Of a stretch of DNA of 57,416 bases, positions 17,697 through 27,100 are shown in pieces; within the stretch, counting starts at the first letter, position 1; every line of letters starts with the position of its first letter. The DNA lies in the NCBI GenBank assembly GCA_903904515.1, contig CAIVCR010000050.1:1-57416 (forward strand). Reading direction: 5' to 3'. Both the position numbers and the translations under genes were made by a program. The notes under the pieces are model-generated. The model was given only the letters and a program-made list of their open reading frames with translations, did not search any database and had not been told where the DNA came from. Origin of the DNA: an uncultured Bacteroidia bacterium (lineage in GTDB: Bacteria; Bacteroidota; Bacteroidia; Bacteroidales; Prolixibacteraceae).

Positions 17697-18329
17697 TTAA
17701 CTCCGTCCTGTTCTCTCCCACACAATCCCCAAAACCGGCCGTTCAATTTTGAATTCCCCAATGGTTTCAATAAAGTCGATAATTTCAGGAAAAAACCGGT
17801 TAAATGCATCATTAAAAAACAGGTATTCTTCTTCGAGAATTTTAAGTGCAGACTCGGTCTCAGCAGGGAGTGAGGTGTGCTTAGCCATGATCCGAAGTGT
17901 TTTTTCAACCCCTTCTAAGGACGCATAGGATTGAAGTCGTTTATGTTGGATCAGGAAAGGGACAAACAATTTCACGGGAGACGGGAGTTGAAAGAAATTG
18001 GCTAAAATTACAGCATGGAACCGTTTTGTAAATGTGGAGAGTTTTTCATGCGAATAGATATGCCAGTTGACCGCCAGGAAGTGATCCAGAAAAATATCAA
18101 TGACAATGCCAGCATACTTTCCAAATACGGGTCGCAGCTTTACGATGCATTCAATAATAACAGGATGCGAATCGGTGAAAGAGTCAATTTGCCTGTGAAG
18201 AAAAATCCCTTTGGCAACCTCAGCCGGATAGTTCAGAAACTGCTGTCCCTTCACATAGTCGCCAATGAAATTTCCCAGGATAATCTCTTCCGATTCACCG
18301 GACAAATAGATATGAGACAAATAGTTCAA
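17697..18329 (-). CDS. acyl carrier protein phosphodiesterase-like protein (AcpH/DUF479)
   Basis: The 210 residues match the AcpH family. The N-terminus MNYLSHIYLSG, the LGNFIGDYVKG motif with its metal-binding aspartate, and HRQIDSFTDSHPVI with the HRxxDxFTDxHP signature are all visible, as is the DIFLDHFLA segment. AcpH-type enzymes belong to the HD-like superfamily and remove the phosphopantetheine arm from holo-ACP. In this phylum the physiological role is less clear, since many members are only annotated by homology. The stop abuts a repeat tract. nspC lies 20 bases upstream on the same strand, so they probably share a transcript, although no functional link is evident. Confidence 0.85.
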   Translation of the reverse strand: MNYLSHIYLSGESEEIILGNFIGDYVKGQQFLNYPAEVAKGIFLHRQIDSFTDSHPVIIECIVKLRPVFGKYAGIVIDIFLDHFLAVNWHIYSHEKLSTFTKRFHAVILANFFQLPSPVKLFVPFLIQHKRLQSYASLEGVEKTLRIMAKHTSLPAETESALKILEEEYLFFNDAFNRFFPEIIDFIETIGEFKIERPVLGIVWERTGRS

Positions 18330-18349
18330 ATGAAGTATATTAGTTTTGA

Positions 18350-19495
18350 TTATGCCATCCGGCTTTTATAATCGCTGTATTCAAATGCCCGAAGTATTTT
18401 AAATTCATCCCCGACGGTCCATATTCCGATCGAAGGGTGGCGCACACCGTTAAACATTGAACTTTTGACCATCGTGTAGTGGATCATATCCTCAAAAATG
18501 ATTAGATCACCAGCTTTGAGTTCGTTGTCAAACGACCAGAAACCCATAAAATCACCAGCAAGGCATGAATTACCACCCATTCGGTAAGTTGGCTTCCCTT
18601 CGAGAGGCTCATGGTAAGCGCCCCTGATCCTGGGTTTATAGGGCATCTCAAGACAATCGGGCATGTGGGCCGTGAATGAGACATTTAACAGTGCCGTTTT
18701 TATTCCTTTATTTTCAACAATATCGACTACTTCAGAGACCAAAACCCCCGTTTCCCAGGCAAAAGCACTTCCCGGCTCAAGGATAACCTCAATGTTATTC
18801 CACCGTTCACGAAAGGCTTTTAATGTGTTTACCAATAAGGCAGTATCGTATCCCGATCGCGTCATCAAATGACCGCCACCCATATTTATCCATTTCAGTT
18901 TGTTCAGATATTTGCCAAACTTCACTTCAAAAGCGGCAAGTGTTTTAACAAGGTCGGTTGCATTGGATTCGCAAAGGGTATGAAAATGGAGTCCTTCGAC
19001 GCCATCGGGCAGTTCGTCACCCAACTGTTCTGCAAGAATTCCCAACCGTGTACCAGGAGCACACGGATTATAAAGAGCAGTCTCAACCTCCGAGAATTCA
19101 GGGTTTACCCGAAGCCCGACTGAGATTTTCCGTGGGAAATTCTTCACTGCCGGTATAAACTGATTCAATTGTGTCAGTGAATTAAAGGTTATGTGTGAAG
19201 AGTTCTCCATAACCTGGTTAAAATCTGACTTTTGAAATGCAGCAGAATAAGTATGGGCAAATGTTTTCATCTCATCGGTGGCAAGTTTTGCTTCCCAGGC
19301 TCCACTTGCAGCAGCTCCGGAAATAAATTCCCGGACAATGGGAAACGCTTTCCACATTGAAAAACCTTTAAATGCAAGAATAATGGTAATTCCTGACTCC
19401 TCCTTTACTCTCTGAATAAGCTGAAGATTTTTACGCAACAATTCTTCTTCAAGAAGATAACAGGGGGTTGGTATTTTTGAAAAATCGATTGACAT
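18350..19495 (-). CDS. nspC: carboxynorspermidine/carboxyspermidine decarboxylase NspC
   Basis: NspC is a PLP enzyme of the alanine racemase-fold, group IV decarboxylase family that converts carboxy(nor)spermidine to (nor)spermidine. The 381 residues are full length. The N-terminal TPCYLLEEELL is followed by ILAFKGFSMW with the PLP lysine, SGAAASGAWEAKLA, the HFHTLCES strand, and a GGGHLMTRSGYD glycine loop. EPGSAFAWETG, the C-terminal GNSCLAGDFMG with the substrate-binding cysteine, and ILRAFEYSDYKSR complete it. The partner carboxyspermidine dehydrogenase is not in the window. The gene lies just upstream of the AcpH-like gene. Confidence 0.93.
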   Translation of the reverse strand: MSIDFSKIPTPCYLLEEELLRKNLQLIQRVKEESGITIILAFKGFSMWKAFPIVREFISGAAASGAWEAKLATDEMKTFAHTYSAAFQKSDFNQVMENSSHITFNSLTQLNQFIPAVKNFPRKISVGLRVNPEFSEVETALYNPCAPGTRLGILAEQLGDELPDGVEGLHFHTLCESNATDLVKTLAAFEVKFGKYLNKLKWINMGGGHLMTRSGYDTALLVNTLKAFRERWNNIEVILEPGSAFAWETGVLVSEVVDIVENKGIKTALLNVSFTAHMPDCLEMPYKPRIRGAYHEPLEGKPTYRMGGNSCLAGDFMGFWSFDNELKAGDLIIFEDMIHYTMVKSSMFNGVRHPSIGIWTVGDEFKILRAFEYSDYKSRMA

Positions 19496-19530
19496 TTAGA
19501 ACAATTTATTGTTTTAACATTTTAATAACA

Positions 19531-19664
19531 GGCTATTAGGCTGTAGGAGATTAGGCTGTAGGGGGCTAAGTTTTCCAATTTGCATAATCGAATCCCAGGT
19601 CTTAATTGCCTAAAAGCCTAAATCCTAATAGGCTAATCGCCTACAGCCTAAAAGCCTAATCTTC
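19531..19664. repeat. TTAGGCTGTAGG repeat with inverted copies behind a stop codon
   Basis: Forward units GGCTATTAGGCTGTAGG and ATTAGGCTGTAGGGGGC (19531-19567) face inverted units GCCTAAAAGCCTAA and ATCGCCTACAGCCTAAAAGCC (about 19608-19661). The two halves can pair into a long imperfect hairpin. The array ends one base before the DciA-like stop codon. The same unit reappears behind lysC at 41118-41188. Confidence 0.7.
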
Positions 19665-19665
19665 C

Positions 19666-19956
19666 TCACTTCAAAATAACAGCTTTTACAACCCTGCTGC
19701 CAATTTGTTGATTCATTGCCTGCATTATCTCGTTTCGCATCATAAATAACTCGTTTCTGACGATCGATGATTTAAGATGGACATACAGAATACCATCTTT
19801 AATATAGATTGATGAGGTTGCCCGTGCAATTTGCTTTCCGATTAGCGATTCCCATAAATTCACCGCCTCCAGTTCAGCTAACTTACCATCAAGCTTCTCC
19901 TCTTTTAAGTAATCTTTTATTGCACTGCCCAGGGATTGAAATTCGCTTCTTCTCAT
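19666..19956 (-). CDS. DciA-like DUF721 protein
   Basis: This 96-residue protein of the DUF721 family has the usual features. A helical N-terminus (FQSLGSAIKDYLKEEKLDGK) is followed by the WESLIGKQIARATS motif and the strand pattern IYIKDGILYVHLKSSIVRNE leading into the final basic segment. DUF721 proteins near recF are related to DciA, the helicase operator that helps load DnaB in bacteria lacking DnaC. The gene follows recF by 21 bases on the same strand, the arrangement expected for a replication/repair pair. The short form here lacks the C-terminal extension of larger DciA proteins. Confidence 0.85.
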   Translation of the reverse strand: MRRSEFQSLGSAIKDYLKEEKLDGKLAELEAVNLWESLIGKQIARATSSIYIKDGILYVHLKSSIVRNELFMMRNEIMQAMNQQIGSRVVKAVILK

Positions 19957-19977
19957 TGTCTCAAATCGTTTAAATGG

Positions 19978-21090
19978 TTACATTACCGATATTTGCCCGG
20001 CCGAAACCACAAATATCTTAAAATCAGTGCCACCGACCTCACGGATAATGCCATCAAGATGCTCCCGGTTGGTATCTGTAATAAAAATCTGACCAAAATT
20101 ACTGTCCGAAACAAGCTTAACTATTTGCCCGACGCGCGAGCTGTCAAGCTTGTCAAAAATATCGTCGAGCAGCAGGATTGGCTTCACCTTATTTACCGAC
20201 TGGATAAAGTCGAATTGTGCAAATTTAAGTGAAATAAGATAGGTTTTATTCTGTCCCTGCGACCCTAATTTCTTAATCGGGTTATCATCAATTTTCAAAT
20301 CGAGATCATCTTTATGAATTCCCACTGTAGTATATTGAAGGAGAGTATCTTTTGAAACTGATTCCTCAAGCAATTTCCGGAAATCCTGATCCCTGAGCTG
20401 TGAATGGTATTCCAATTTTACTTTTTCATTTCCCTGGCAAATAAAATCGTAATATTTCTGAAAAACCGGCAAGAGGGCTTCGAGAAATTCCACCCTTTTA
20501 TTGAATATTTTCTCCCCGGTAAAGATCAGTTGTTCATTCCAGACTTCGAGACTGTCGCTGTCGAACTGACGATTCAGCGCAAAAAATTTCAGCAGATTAT
20601 TTCGCTGAAGTAAGGCCCTGTTGTATTTCAGAAGCCAGTCGAGGTACTGACGATCGTACTGTGAGATTACGCTGTCCATAAAACGGCGGCGTTCCTCACT
20701 CCCACCCTGAATAAGGACCGAATCAGCGGGAGAGATCATCACCAATGGGACTAACCCGATGTGGTCTGATAATCGCTCATACTCTTTTTTGTTGCGCCTG
20801 AAAATCTTCTTATGGCCCGATTTGAATCCGCAATAAATATCTTCAGCTTCACCATCGTAGTCGTATTTCCCCTGAATTACAAAAAAATCCTCAGCATGAC
20901 GGACATTCTGACTGTCAGGAAGATTAAAGCAACTCTTACAAAAGGAGAGGTAAAACAGGCAGTCGAGAAGATTTGTCTTCCCGACACCATTATTTCCAAT
21001 AAAACAATTCAGCTTTGAGGAGAATTGTAAATCGGCCTGAATGAGGTTCTTATAATTGACAACAGTGAGATTTCGAATAAACATCAGCAC
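19978..21090 (-). CDS. recF: DNA replication/repair ATPase RecF
   Basis: RecF is an SMC-like ATPase that binds single-strand gaps and helps RecO/RecR load RecA. The 370 residues are full length. Walker A is GNNGVGKTN, the RecF-typical PADSVLIQGGSEERRRFMD follows, the signature region LGSQGQNKTYLISLKFAQ is near residue 270, and Walker B with the D-loop is PILLLDDIFDKLD. The signature shows GSQGQNKT where many RecF proteins have SQGQQRT. The gene is followed by the DciA-like protein and is not next to dnaA/dnaN as in many other phyla. A TAAATTTG box lies 20 bases upstream. Confidence 0.95.
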   Translation of the reverse strand: MLMFIRNLTVVNYKNLIQADLQFSSKLNCFIGNNGVGKTNLLDCLFYLSFCKSCFNLPDSQNVRHAEDFFVIQGKYDYDGEAEDIYCGFKSGHKKIFRRNKKEYERLSDHIGLVPLVMISPADSVLIQGGSEERRRFMDSVISQYDRQYLDWLLKYNRALLQRNNLLKFFALNRQFDSDSLEVWNEQLIFTGEKIFNKRVEFLEALLPVFQKYYDFICQGNEKVKLEYHSQLRDQDFRKLLEESVSKDTLLQYTTVGIHKDDLDLKIDDNPIKKLGSQGQNKTYLISLKFAQFDFIQSVNKVKPILLLDDIFDKLDSSRVGQIVKLVSDSNFGQIFITDTNREHLDGIIREVGGTDFKIFVVSAGQISVM

Positions 21091-21109
21091 AATTTAATTT
21101 AAGCAGATA

Positions 21110-21117
21110 CAAATTTA
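21110..21117 (-). promoter_or_regulatory. candidate -7 box for recF
   Basis: The minus strand reads TAAATTTG, matching TAnnTTTG, 20 bases before the recF ATG. No -33 element is visible at the usual spacing, so this is only a candidate. Confidence 0.4.
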
Positions 21118-21261
21118 ACCTTTTTATTTGGGGTACCGTTAATGGCTCTCAAAACTGCTTTGGATCCGACCCGATAAAACAGAATAACCCATTGAATCAT
21201 TGATATAATCACAGAAAAGAATTTTTATAATTAAAAATGGCTGTGGTTTAGTAAAAACGCT

Positions 21262-21269
21262 TATTTTTG
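21262..21269 (+). promoter_or_regulatory. candidate -7 box for the TPR protein
   Basis: TATTTTTG matches TAnnTTTG, 43 bases before the ATG at 21312. The -33 region is not convincing. Confidence 0.45.
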
Positions 21270-21311
21270 CATTCGAATTGAAAAAAAGCAAAATAACAGA
21301 GATTAAATATT

Positions 21312-21995
21312 ATGACTAAGGAAAAGACACCTAAACCTATTGAGAACTTAGAGGAAGTTGAACATGCATTGACAACTGCCGAGAGATTTTTTGAAGCGAA
21401 TTCAAAAATTATCACGATGATTTTTGGAGGTGCAGTAGTTATTGCACTGCTGTTCCTTGCCACGCACCGGTTTTATTCACTACCAAGAGAGGCAAAGGCG
21501 AAAGAGCAAATATTTGCTGCAGAACAATATTTCGAAAAAGACTCGTTTAAGCTCGCTCTAAACGGTGATGGAAATTTCCCGGGATTTCTCGATATCATTA
21601 GCGATTACGGCAGGACCCCTGCTGGAAAATTAGCACGGTATTATGCCGGAGTGTCTGAATTACACCTGGGAAAATACAAAGAAGCTATTGACTTTCTTGA
21701 AGATTTCAAAACAGATGACCTGCTGCTGGGTCCGGTTGCTATTGGTGCAACAGGTGATGCCTACAGTGAGCTTGGGAACAGGGAAAAAGCGGTTAAGTTA
21801 TATATGAAGGCAGCTGAGTTAAATCCAAATGCATTTACTTCACCTGTCTATTATCTTAAAGCCGGAATTCTTTATGAGGCACTGGGATCAAAAGATAAAG
21901 CGATGGAAGCTTATAAAGCTATCAAAGATAAATATGCGGAAAGTGAACAGGGAAGATCTATTGACAAATATATCGCCAGACTGGCTGCAAATTAA
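21312..21995 (+). CDS. membrane-anchored tetratricopeptide repeat protein
   Basis: The 227-residue protein has a cytoplasmic N-terminus of about 35 residues, one membrane helix (IITMIFGGAVVIALLFLATH, about 37-57), and a periplasmic helical region. The latter has TPR-like pairs, including YAGVSELHLGKYKEAIDFLE, IGATGDAYSELGNREKAV and YLKAGILYEALGSKDKAMEA. The layout resembles YfgM-type ancillary proteins of the Sec translocon, which have the same single N-terminal helix and C-terminal TPRs. That function is inference from architecture only. A strong terminator follows directly, so it is monocistronic. Confidence 0.8.
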   Translation: MTKEKTPKPIENLEEVEHALTTAERFFEANSKIITMIFGGAVVIALLFLATHRFYSLPREAKAKEQIFAAEQYFEKDSFKLALNGDGNFPGFLDIISDYGRTPAGKLARYYAGVSELHLGKYKEAIDFLEDFKTDDLLLGPVAIGATGDAYSELGNREKAVKLYMKAAELNPNAFTSPVYYLKAGILYEALGSKDKAMEAYKAIKDKYAESEQGRSIDKYIARLAAN

Positions 21996-22012
21996 TTGAG
22001 AAAAAATTCCTG

Positions 22013-22047
22013 AAAAATCCTCTCCGTTGATTCGGGGAGGATTTTTT
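22013..22047 (+). terminator. rho-independent terminator of the TPR gene
   Basis: AAAAATCCTCTCC and GGGGAGGATTTTTT pair around an 8-base loop and end in a T run. An in-frame TTG at 22027 lies inside this hairpin, which rules it out as the start of the next gene. Confidence 0.85.
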
Positions 22048-22101
22048 GTGATCAAAATAAATCAACTCACTATTCCTGATAATTACCAAACAATATCACC
22101 A

Positions 22102-22554
22102 ATGATTATTGACAGAATTGAGAATGCATCACGTTATTACTCCCTCGGGGAGGGTATTGCCGAAGCTTTTGAGCACCTGAAAAACAATGATTTAACCACT
22201 GTCAAACCTGGAAGTTACCCGATCATCAAGGATAAACTCAGGATGCTGGTTTTCGATGCTGAACAAACAAATTCCGACAGAATAAAAATGGAAGGACATC
22301 GGAAAAATATTGATGTGCAGTACTGGGTCAGTGGATCCGAACTCATGGGGTATGCGCCACTTCAGGCTCAGAGTTTACTGGCTCCTTTTAATGAAGAGAA
22401 GGATTATGGAAATTATGAAGCTGACGGCTCATTTACCCGTTTTGAACCCGGGATGTTTGCGATCTATTTCCCATCTGACCTGCACACTGCCGTTGCAGAC
22501 GAACAATGTACTTCAGCTGTACGAAAGATCGTCTACAAAGTCAATATTGAATAA
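22102..22554 (+). CDS. YhcH/YjgK/YiaL family protein
   Basis: From ATG 22102 this is a 150-residue single-domain protein. MIIDRIENASRYYSLGEGIA is the family's usual N-terminus, and the beta-barrel core shows the metal-site pattern EGHRKNIDVQYWVSG, GMFAIYFPSDLHTA, and the closing VRKIVYKVNI. Members have been linked to sialic acid or sugar-acid metabolism and to biofilm phenotypes. The likely biochemical role is an anomerase- or isomerase-like step on a sugar, but this is not settled. No sialic acid genes are nearby. Upstream codons in the same frame run through the preceding terminator and are not used. Confidence 0.88.
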   Translation: MIIDRIENASRYYSLGEGIAEAFEHLKNNDLTTVKPGSYPIIKDKLRMLVFDAEQTNSDRIKMEGHRKNIDVQYWVSGSELMGYAPLQAQSLLAPFNEEKDYGNYEADGSFTRFEPGMFAIYFPSDLHTAVADEQCTSAVRKIVYKVNIE

Positions 22555-22645
22555 ATAATTTTGGCAAAAAGATCCTTCTTAAACAGTTGTCGATTATACC
22601 CCTGTTTAAGGACAGCATATCATTTACTTCAAAGAATATACAGTT

Positions 22646-22960
22646 ATGACAATCATATTGGGTTTAATGCTGATCGGAATAGTAACCGGATTATTTCTTG
22701 AAAAATTACCCTCGCTGGTAAAAATAAATGAAAAGTTACTCAATCTGGCCATTTACTGTTTACTTCTTCTTTTGGGAATTGCCGTTGGATCAAACGGAAA
22801 AATCATAGCGAATATTTACAGTTTAGGCTTTCATGCGCTGGTTTTAACCATAGGAGCCATAACAGGAAGTGTCATGGTTTGCTGGCTGATATACAAGATT
22901 TTTTTCAATGTCAAATTAAGCAGCCAGGATTTGAAAACACCTTCCGATCATGAAAATTAA
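22646..22960 (+). CDS. LysO family transporter, N-terminal half
   Basis: This is a 104-residue membrane protein with three hydrophobic segments (about 1-20, 30-50, 58-80). It corresponds to the first part of LysO/YbjE (DUF340), the lysine exporter. The landmark LNLAIYCLLLLLGIAVGSNG matches the family's first glycine-containing helix. In the single-chain E. coli protein (about 300 residues) this part is fused to the rest. Here the remainder is the next gene, in the same frame but separated by 45 bases with two stop codons, so the two halves are translated separately. Such splitting is seen in other Bacteroidota. Confidence 0.85.
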   Translation: MTIILGLMLIGIVTGLFLEKLPSLVKINEKLLNLAIYCLLLLLGIAVGSNGKIIANIYSLGFHALVLTIGAITGSVMVCWLIYKIFFNVKLSSQDLKTPSDHEN

Positions 22961-23005
22961 ATCCGGACAATTCATTAAGACCATTACGCATCAAATTAAT
23001 TACTG

Positions 23006-23617
23006 ATGAAGGGAATCCTGATTATACCGGCTTTTTTTGTTACCGGTGTTATCCTTGGCATTTCAGGGATAATGCCTGCAAACCTGGTTTCCCAGGAGTG
23101 GAGTTCATATGCCTTGTATTTAGTGATGTTCCTGGCCGGGATCGGGATTGGCGCCGACCGCAAATCGTGGCATCTGCTCCGAACAATTAACATTAAAATT
23201 TTCCTGGTACCGGCTGGTATTATTGTCGGAACACTTTTCGGTGTGGCTCTGGCCTCGCTGCTCCTCCCATCACTTCATCTCAGAGAGGCGCTGGCTGTTG
23301 GTGCCGGGTTTGGATATTATAGTCTTTCAGCTGTTTTCATCACGGAATTACACAGTGAAACACTCGGCTTGGTTGCCTTACTCTCGAATATGTTCAGGGA
23401 GATATCCACCCTACTGCTGACCCCTGTTTTTGTGAAGTATTTTGGAAAACTTGCCGGAATTGCCTCTGGCGGAGCTACATCAATGGACACAACTTTACCG
23501 GTTATCAGTAAATATTCGGGAAGGGAATATGCTATTATCTCGGTGTTCAGCGGTGTAATACTCACTATTCTGGTTCCAGTATTGGTTACCTTAATTCTGA
23601 CAGTTGGGACAAAGTGA
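23006..23617 (+). CDS. LysO family transporter, C-terminal half
   Basis: This 203-residue polytopic protein corresponds to the main part of LysO/YbjE, which exports lysine or its toxic analogues. It shows the FLAGIGIGAD segment, a second copy of the LGIAVGSN-type motif in the first half, the EALAVGAGFGYYSLSAVFI block, and LSNMFREISTLLLTPVFVKY. GATSMDTTLPVISKYSG is the family's substrate-site region. With the preceding gene it makes the complete transporter. It converges on the thioesterase gene, whose stop is only four bases away. Confidence 0.9.
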   Translation: MKGILIIPAFFVTGVILGISGIMPANLVSQEWSSYALYLVMFLAGIGIGADRKSWHLLRTINIKIFLVPAGIIVGTLFGVALASLLLPSLHLREALAVGAGFGYYSLSAVFITELHSETLGLVALLSNMFREISTLLLTPVFVKYFGKLAGIASGGATSMDTTLPVISKYSGREYAIISVFSGVILTILVPVLVTLILTVGTK

Positions 23618-23621
23618 AAAA

Positions 23622-24095
23622 TTAAAAAGCATCTGCACCGGGATAAAAATACTCTGCTGAAGCTTTTTCTGCATTGAAGAGGAAATATTTGACCACTGCC
23701 GATGCGCAAAGCTTACCATCGTTGCCCAGGAGCTCAGTTTCAACGATAGCCATTCGGGTTCCAGCCTCCCTTATTTTGGCCCGAAGCGAAATCTCCCCGG
23801 CACTGATCATTACCGGACGACGGTAGGAGATCTCCATTGATGAGGTTACACCAACCGTTTTGCATTGTGTCTGAACAGCCCAGCTTGCAATCTCGTCAAG
23901 TAAGGTTGCCTGAATCCCCCCATGCAGAACATCAACAAATCCTTCGAGCGACTTTCGGGGTATCCATTTGGCGAGAACAACCCCATCCTCTTCCCAAAAA
24001 TCGAGGTGTAGTCCGATCTCATTAGTAGGCGAACACCCAAAGCATTGATAATTAGCCCTGCCGGATTTGGCATACGGATTTTGTATTTTTCTCAC
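23622..24095 (-). CDS. PaaI-type hotdog-fold thioesterase
   Basis: This 157-residue single hotdog domain has the PaaI-family active-site pattern. FVDVLHGGIQATLLDEIASW carries the HGG turn and the catalytic acid (DE) on the central helix, followed by GVTSSMEISYRRPVM for the core strands. The N-terminus has CFGCSPTNEIGLHLDFW, the form seen in many PaaI-like proteins (C-x-G-C, N-x-x-G-L). The substrate is probably a hydroxyphenyl- or short/medium acyl-CoA, but it cannot be determined here. The helicase-nuclease gene ends 10 bases upstream on the same strand, so they are likely cotranscribed without an evident functional link. Confidence 0.85.
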   Translation of the reverse strand: MRKIQNPYAKSGRANYQCFGCSPTNEIGLHLDFWEEDGVVLAKWIPRKSLEGFVDVLHGGIQATLLDEIASWAVQTQCKTVGVTSSMEISYRRPVMISAGEISLRAKIREAGTRMAIVETELLGNDGKLCASAVVKYFLFNAEKASAEYFYPGADAF

Positions 24096-24105
24096 AGATT
24101 GCAGT

Positions 24106-27100
24106 TTAATTAATTTCGACTAATTCGTTTTCAGATAAATACCACAGGTAACCTTTGGGTTGGATATATCCCATTTTGATAAAGTCATTCATATAATCGC
24201 GTACCTGGGCATGATGACTCTCTGATCGCTCTCCAGTTTTATAATCGACAACAATCAACTGATTTTCCCTGATCATTACCCGATCGGGACGATGTCTTTT
24301 CTCTTTTCCACGTAAGATATCCCGCTCATTAAGCACCCTCCATTCGCCATTAAACCAGGAACAGAAAGGCTCCTTATCCAAGACAAGAAAGATCAGTTTT
24401 TCGTATTCCACGGCTGTAGGTGTATCAATCTTACCTTCAGAAAGCACCCTTTTAATGGAGGAGGAGACATCAGCCACAGTTTCAATTTTTTCAAACAGCT
24501 CATGCATCAGTTTTCCGTGCCCAATCTTTTCCGATTTCAAGGAATCGTAAAGATCGAAATAGGTATCACCATGAATCCTGAGTTTTAGCCGTTCATCCTT
24601 ACCTGCCAGGATCAATCCCTCAAACTCCCGATTTGCTGAAACAGCCGATTTTGCTGAATAAATTACCTTTTTAAGCTCTCCAATTTCAACTATTTTAGTT
24701 TCCGGATTCCAGAATTCCCTTAGATCGGAATATTTTTCACGATCAAGGGAGTCGAGGAGCGGAAAATTTTCAATTACTCCCTGAACAAGCGATGATACGC
24801 TTTTATAAGGATTATTCAATTTTGAAGTATAGGGACAGAAAACAAACAGTGAGTTCACTGCACGCGTAAAGGCAACGTATAACAGATTCAGATTATCGAC
24901 CGAACTGTAGAGCATCTCTTTGAAATAAGCGCCGGAAAACAAGGTTTGCTGCAATCCTGAGCCATAGCGGACAAGAACCAGATCCAACTGATCAAAAGGT
25001 GCCTGTTCGGGATGGCACCACAGGTATGGCGCTTTTGTCCCCTGCGGAACGATCTCCCAATCGCAAAACGGGACCATTACGGTATGAAATTCGAGCCCTT
25101 TTGCCTTGTGAATCGTAAGTATCGAAATGGCATTCTGACCTTCAGAAAGAGTTACTGTTCGGGTATTTCCAACCCCTTCCCACCAGTCAAGAAACCCGGC
25201 AATACCGCCTGATTCATCCCGTCCATACTGAAGCACAAGATCCAAAAATGCTTCAAGATAGACCAACTCACCTTTAATTTTATTCAGTCCAAAATCCGCA
25301 GCGATGCGACTTGCCAGTTCAAACAGGGGCAAACTCAGCAACGTTTGTTCGAAAAGATCATTCCCCGAAGTGGTGAACCATGGCTTAAACAGTTCAGGAA
25401 GTTCCTGATTAATGGAAAACCAGGAATGTAACTGGTCGTTTTCAACCTGCGATTCTACACCTGAAATCAATGGAAACAGATAATTAAAATATCCGTAGAT
25501 CAGATCAGCTTTCACAATATCGTTATTCCCGTTGGCAAAAAGGGTAAAAAAGTTCAGTATAAACCTTACAACCGGCGACTGTCCCACAATCAGCGAATCA
25601 TTGGAGATCACATCATAACAAAAGGGACTTTCCGGATTGGTGATTTTCCGGTCCAGCAATGCCCTGGCAACCATCGCCCCTTCACTTTTACCACGGACCA
25701 GAATTGCAATATCAGCGGGGCGAACTCCATTTCCTTGTACTATTTCCAACTGGGATATTAAATTGGCAATTGCAAGATCACGGTACTCCCCTTTCTTGCG
25801 GGTATCTTCAGCTTCGATAAATTGCACCCTGACATAACCTTCTGCCTGAACTTTTCCCGAATAGTTCTGATAATGATCGCTGTAAGCCCGTTCAATAATT
25901 CCTTTCATTCCGGGGAACTCTTCAAAAGTATGCCCTGAGCCTGTGAGGCTCGACTCAAAATCGGCATTCAGTAAACGCGAGGACTCCCTGAACATGATGT
26001 TATTAAAGTCGATTACCTTTTTGGTGCTTCTCCAGTTAGTATCCAGGGCGACCACCGAAGTGCCAAATGCAGCGAGGTCCTTTTCGATCTGGGTCGACAG
26101 CAGGTTCCAGTCGCCATTGCGCCAACGATAGATCGATTGTTTAACATCCCCAACGATGATATTACGGTTCCCCTCAGAAAGTGAATTCTCAATAAGCGGC
26201 TTGAAATTATGCCATTGTAACCGTGAAGTATCCTGGAACTCGTCGAGCATAAAATTCCGATAGACAGATCCCATTTTTTCATAAACAAATGGGGAGTCAC
26301 TCCCTGAAATTACTTTGCGCAGGAGTTGAGTTGAATCATTTAACAGGATAAGATTTTTCTCTTTGGATACCTCCTGAACTTTTAGTGCAATATCGGTGAG
26401 CAAACCAAACGAGAAAAGGTTGGCAAGGATCGCTTTTGCTGTGTTAGCAAGGATCCCTTCAGTTTTCATCAGCTCAATTGACCGGTATAAAAGATTGTTT
26501 AACCCCGCCTCATAAACCGCATCGATCCGATGTTTTAAGTCGGGGCTGTCCGTTGCCTTATACCATGATTCCAGGTTGTCACAGGCATCAAGTGTGCGCG
26601 ATCCGGGAAGTGCGAGGTTTCCCTCCGCGAGTTTATTAAAGTGATTGGCAAACGACGATTTTCCGTATTTAAATTGTTCTGTAGTCAATCCCTGAGCTGC
26701 GATTATAACAAGACCCTGTTTACCTATGGCAATCATGCTTTGCTCATAATCATCGAGCACCTTTCTTAACTGCTGATTATACCGGGTCAAGTAGCTTTTG
26801 TCAGCTAATTTCAGTAATAACGGTTCACTGAAGAGCTTAAACTCCTCCTTGAAAATCTCTTTCCCGCGTCCGGTCAGGTCCTCCCTAAAATTCCAGTTTC
26901 TCCCTTCCCGCAGATTCTCATCTGCATATTCGAGCATCCAGCTTCTCAGACCGGGATTTGTGTCAATTTCCAGAAAAAGACGATCGACGGCCTCTTCCAG
27001 AACCATCTGTGCATCCAGTTCAGTTCGATATGATGCATTGAGTCGCATCTCGCGTGAGAAAGCCCTGATCACGCGCTGAAAAAAACTGTCAATAGTACTG

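Noticed and set aside
23317..23709. 130-residue minus-strand frame over the LysO C-terminal gene and the thioesterase end
   Set aside because: It overlaps two well-supported genes in another frame and has no recognisable content.
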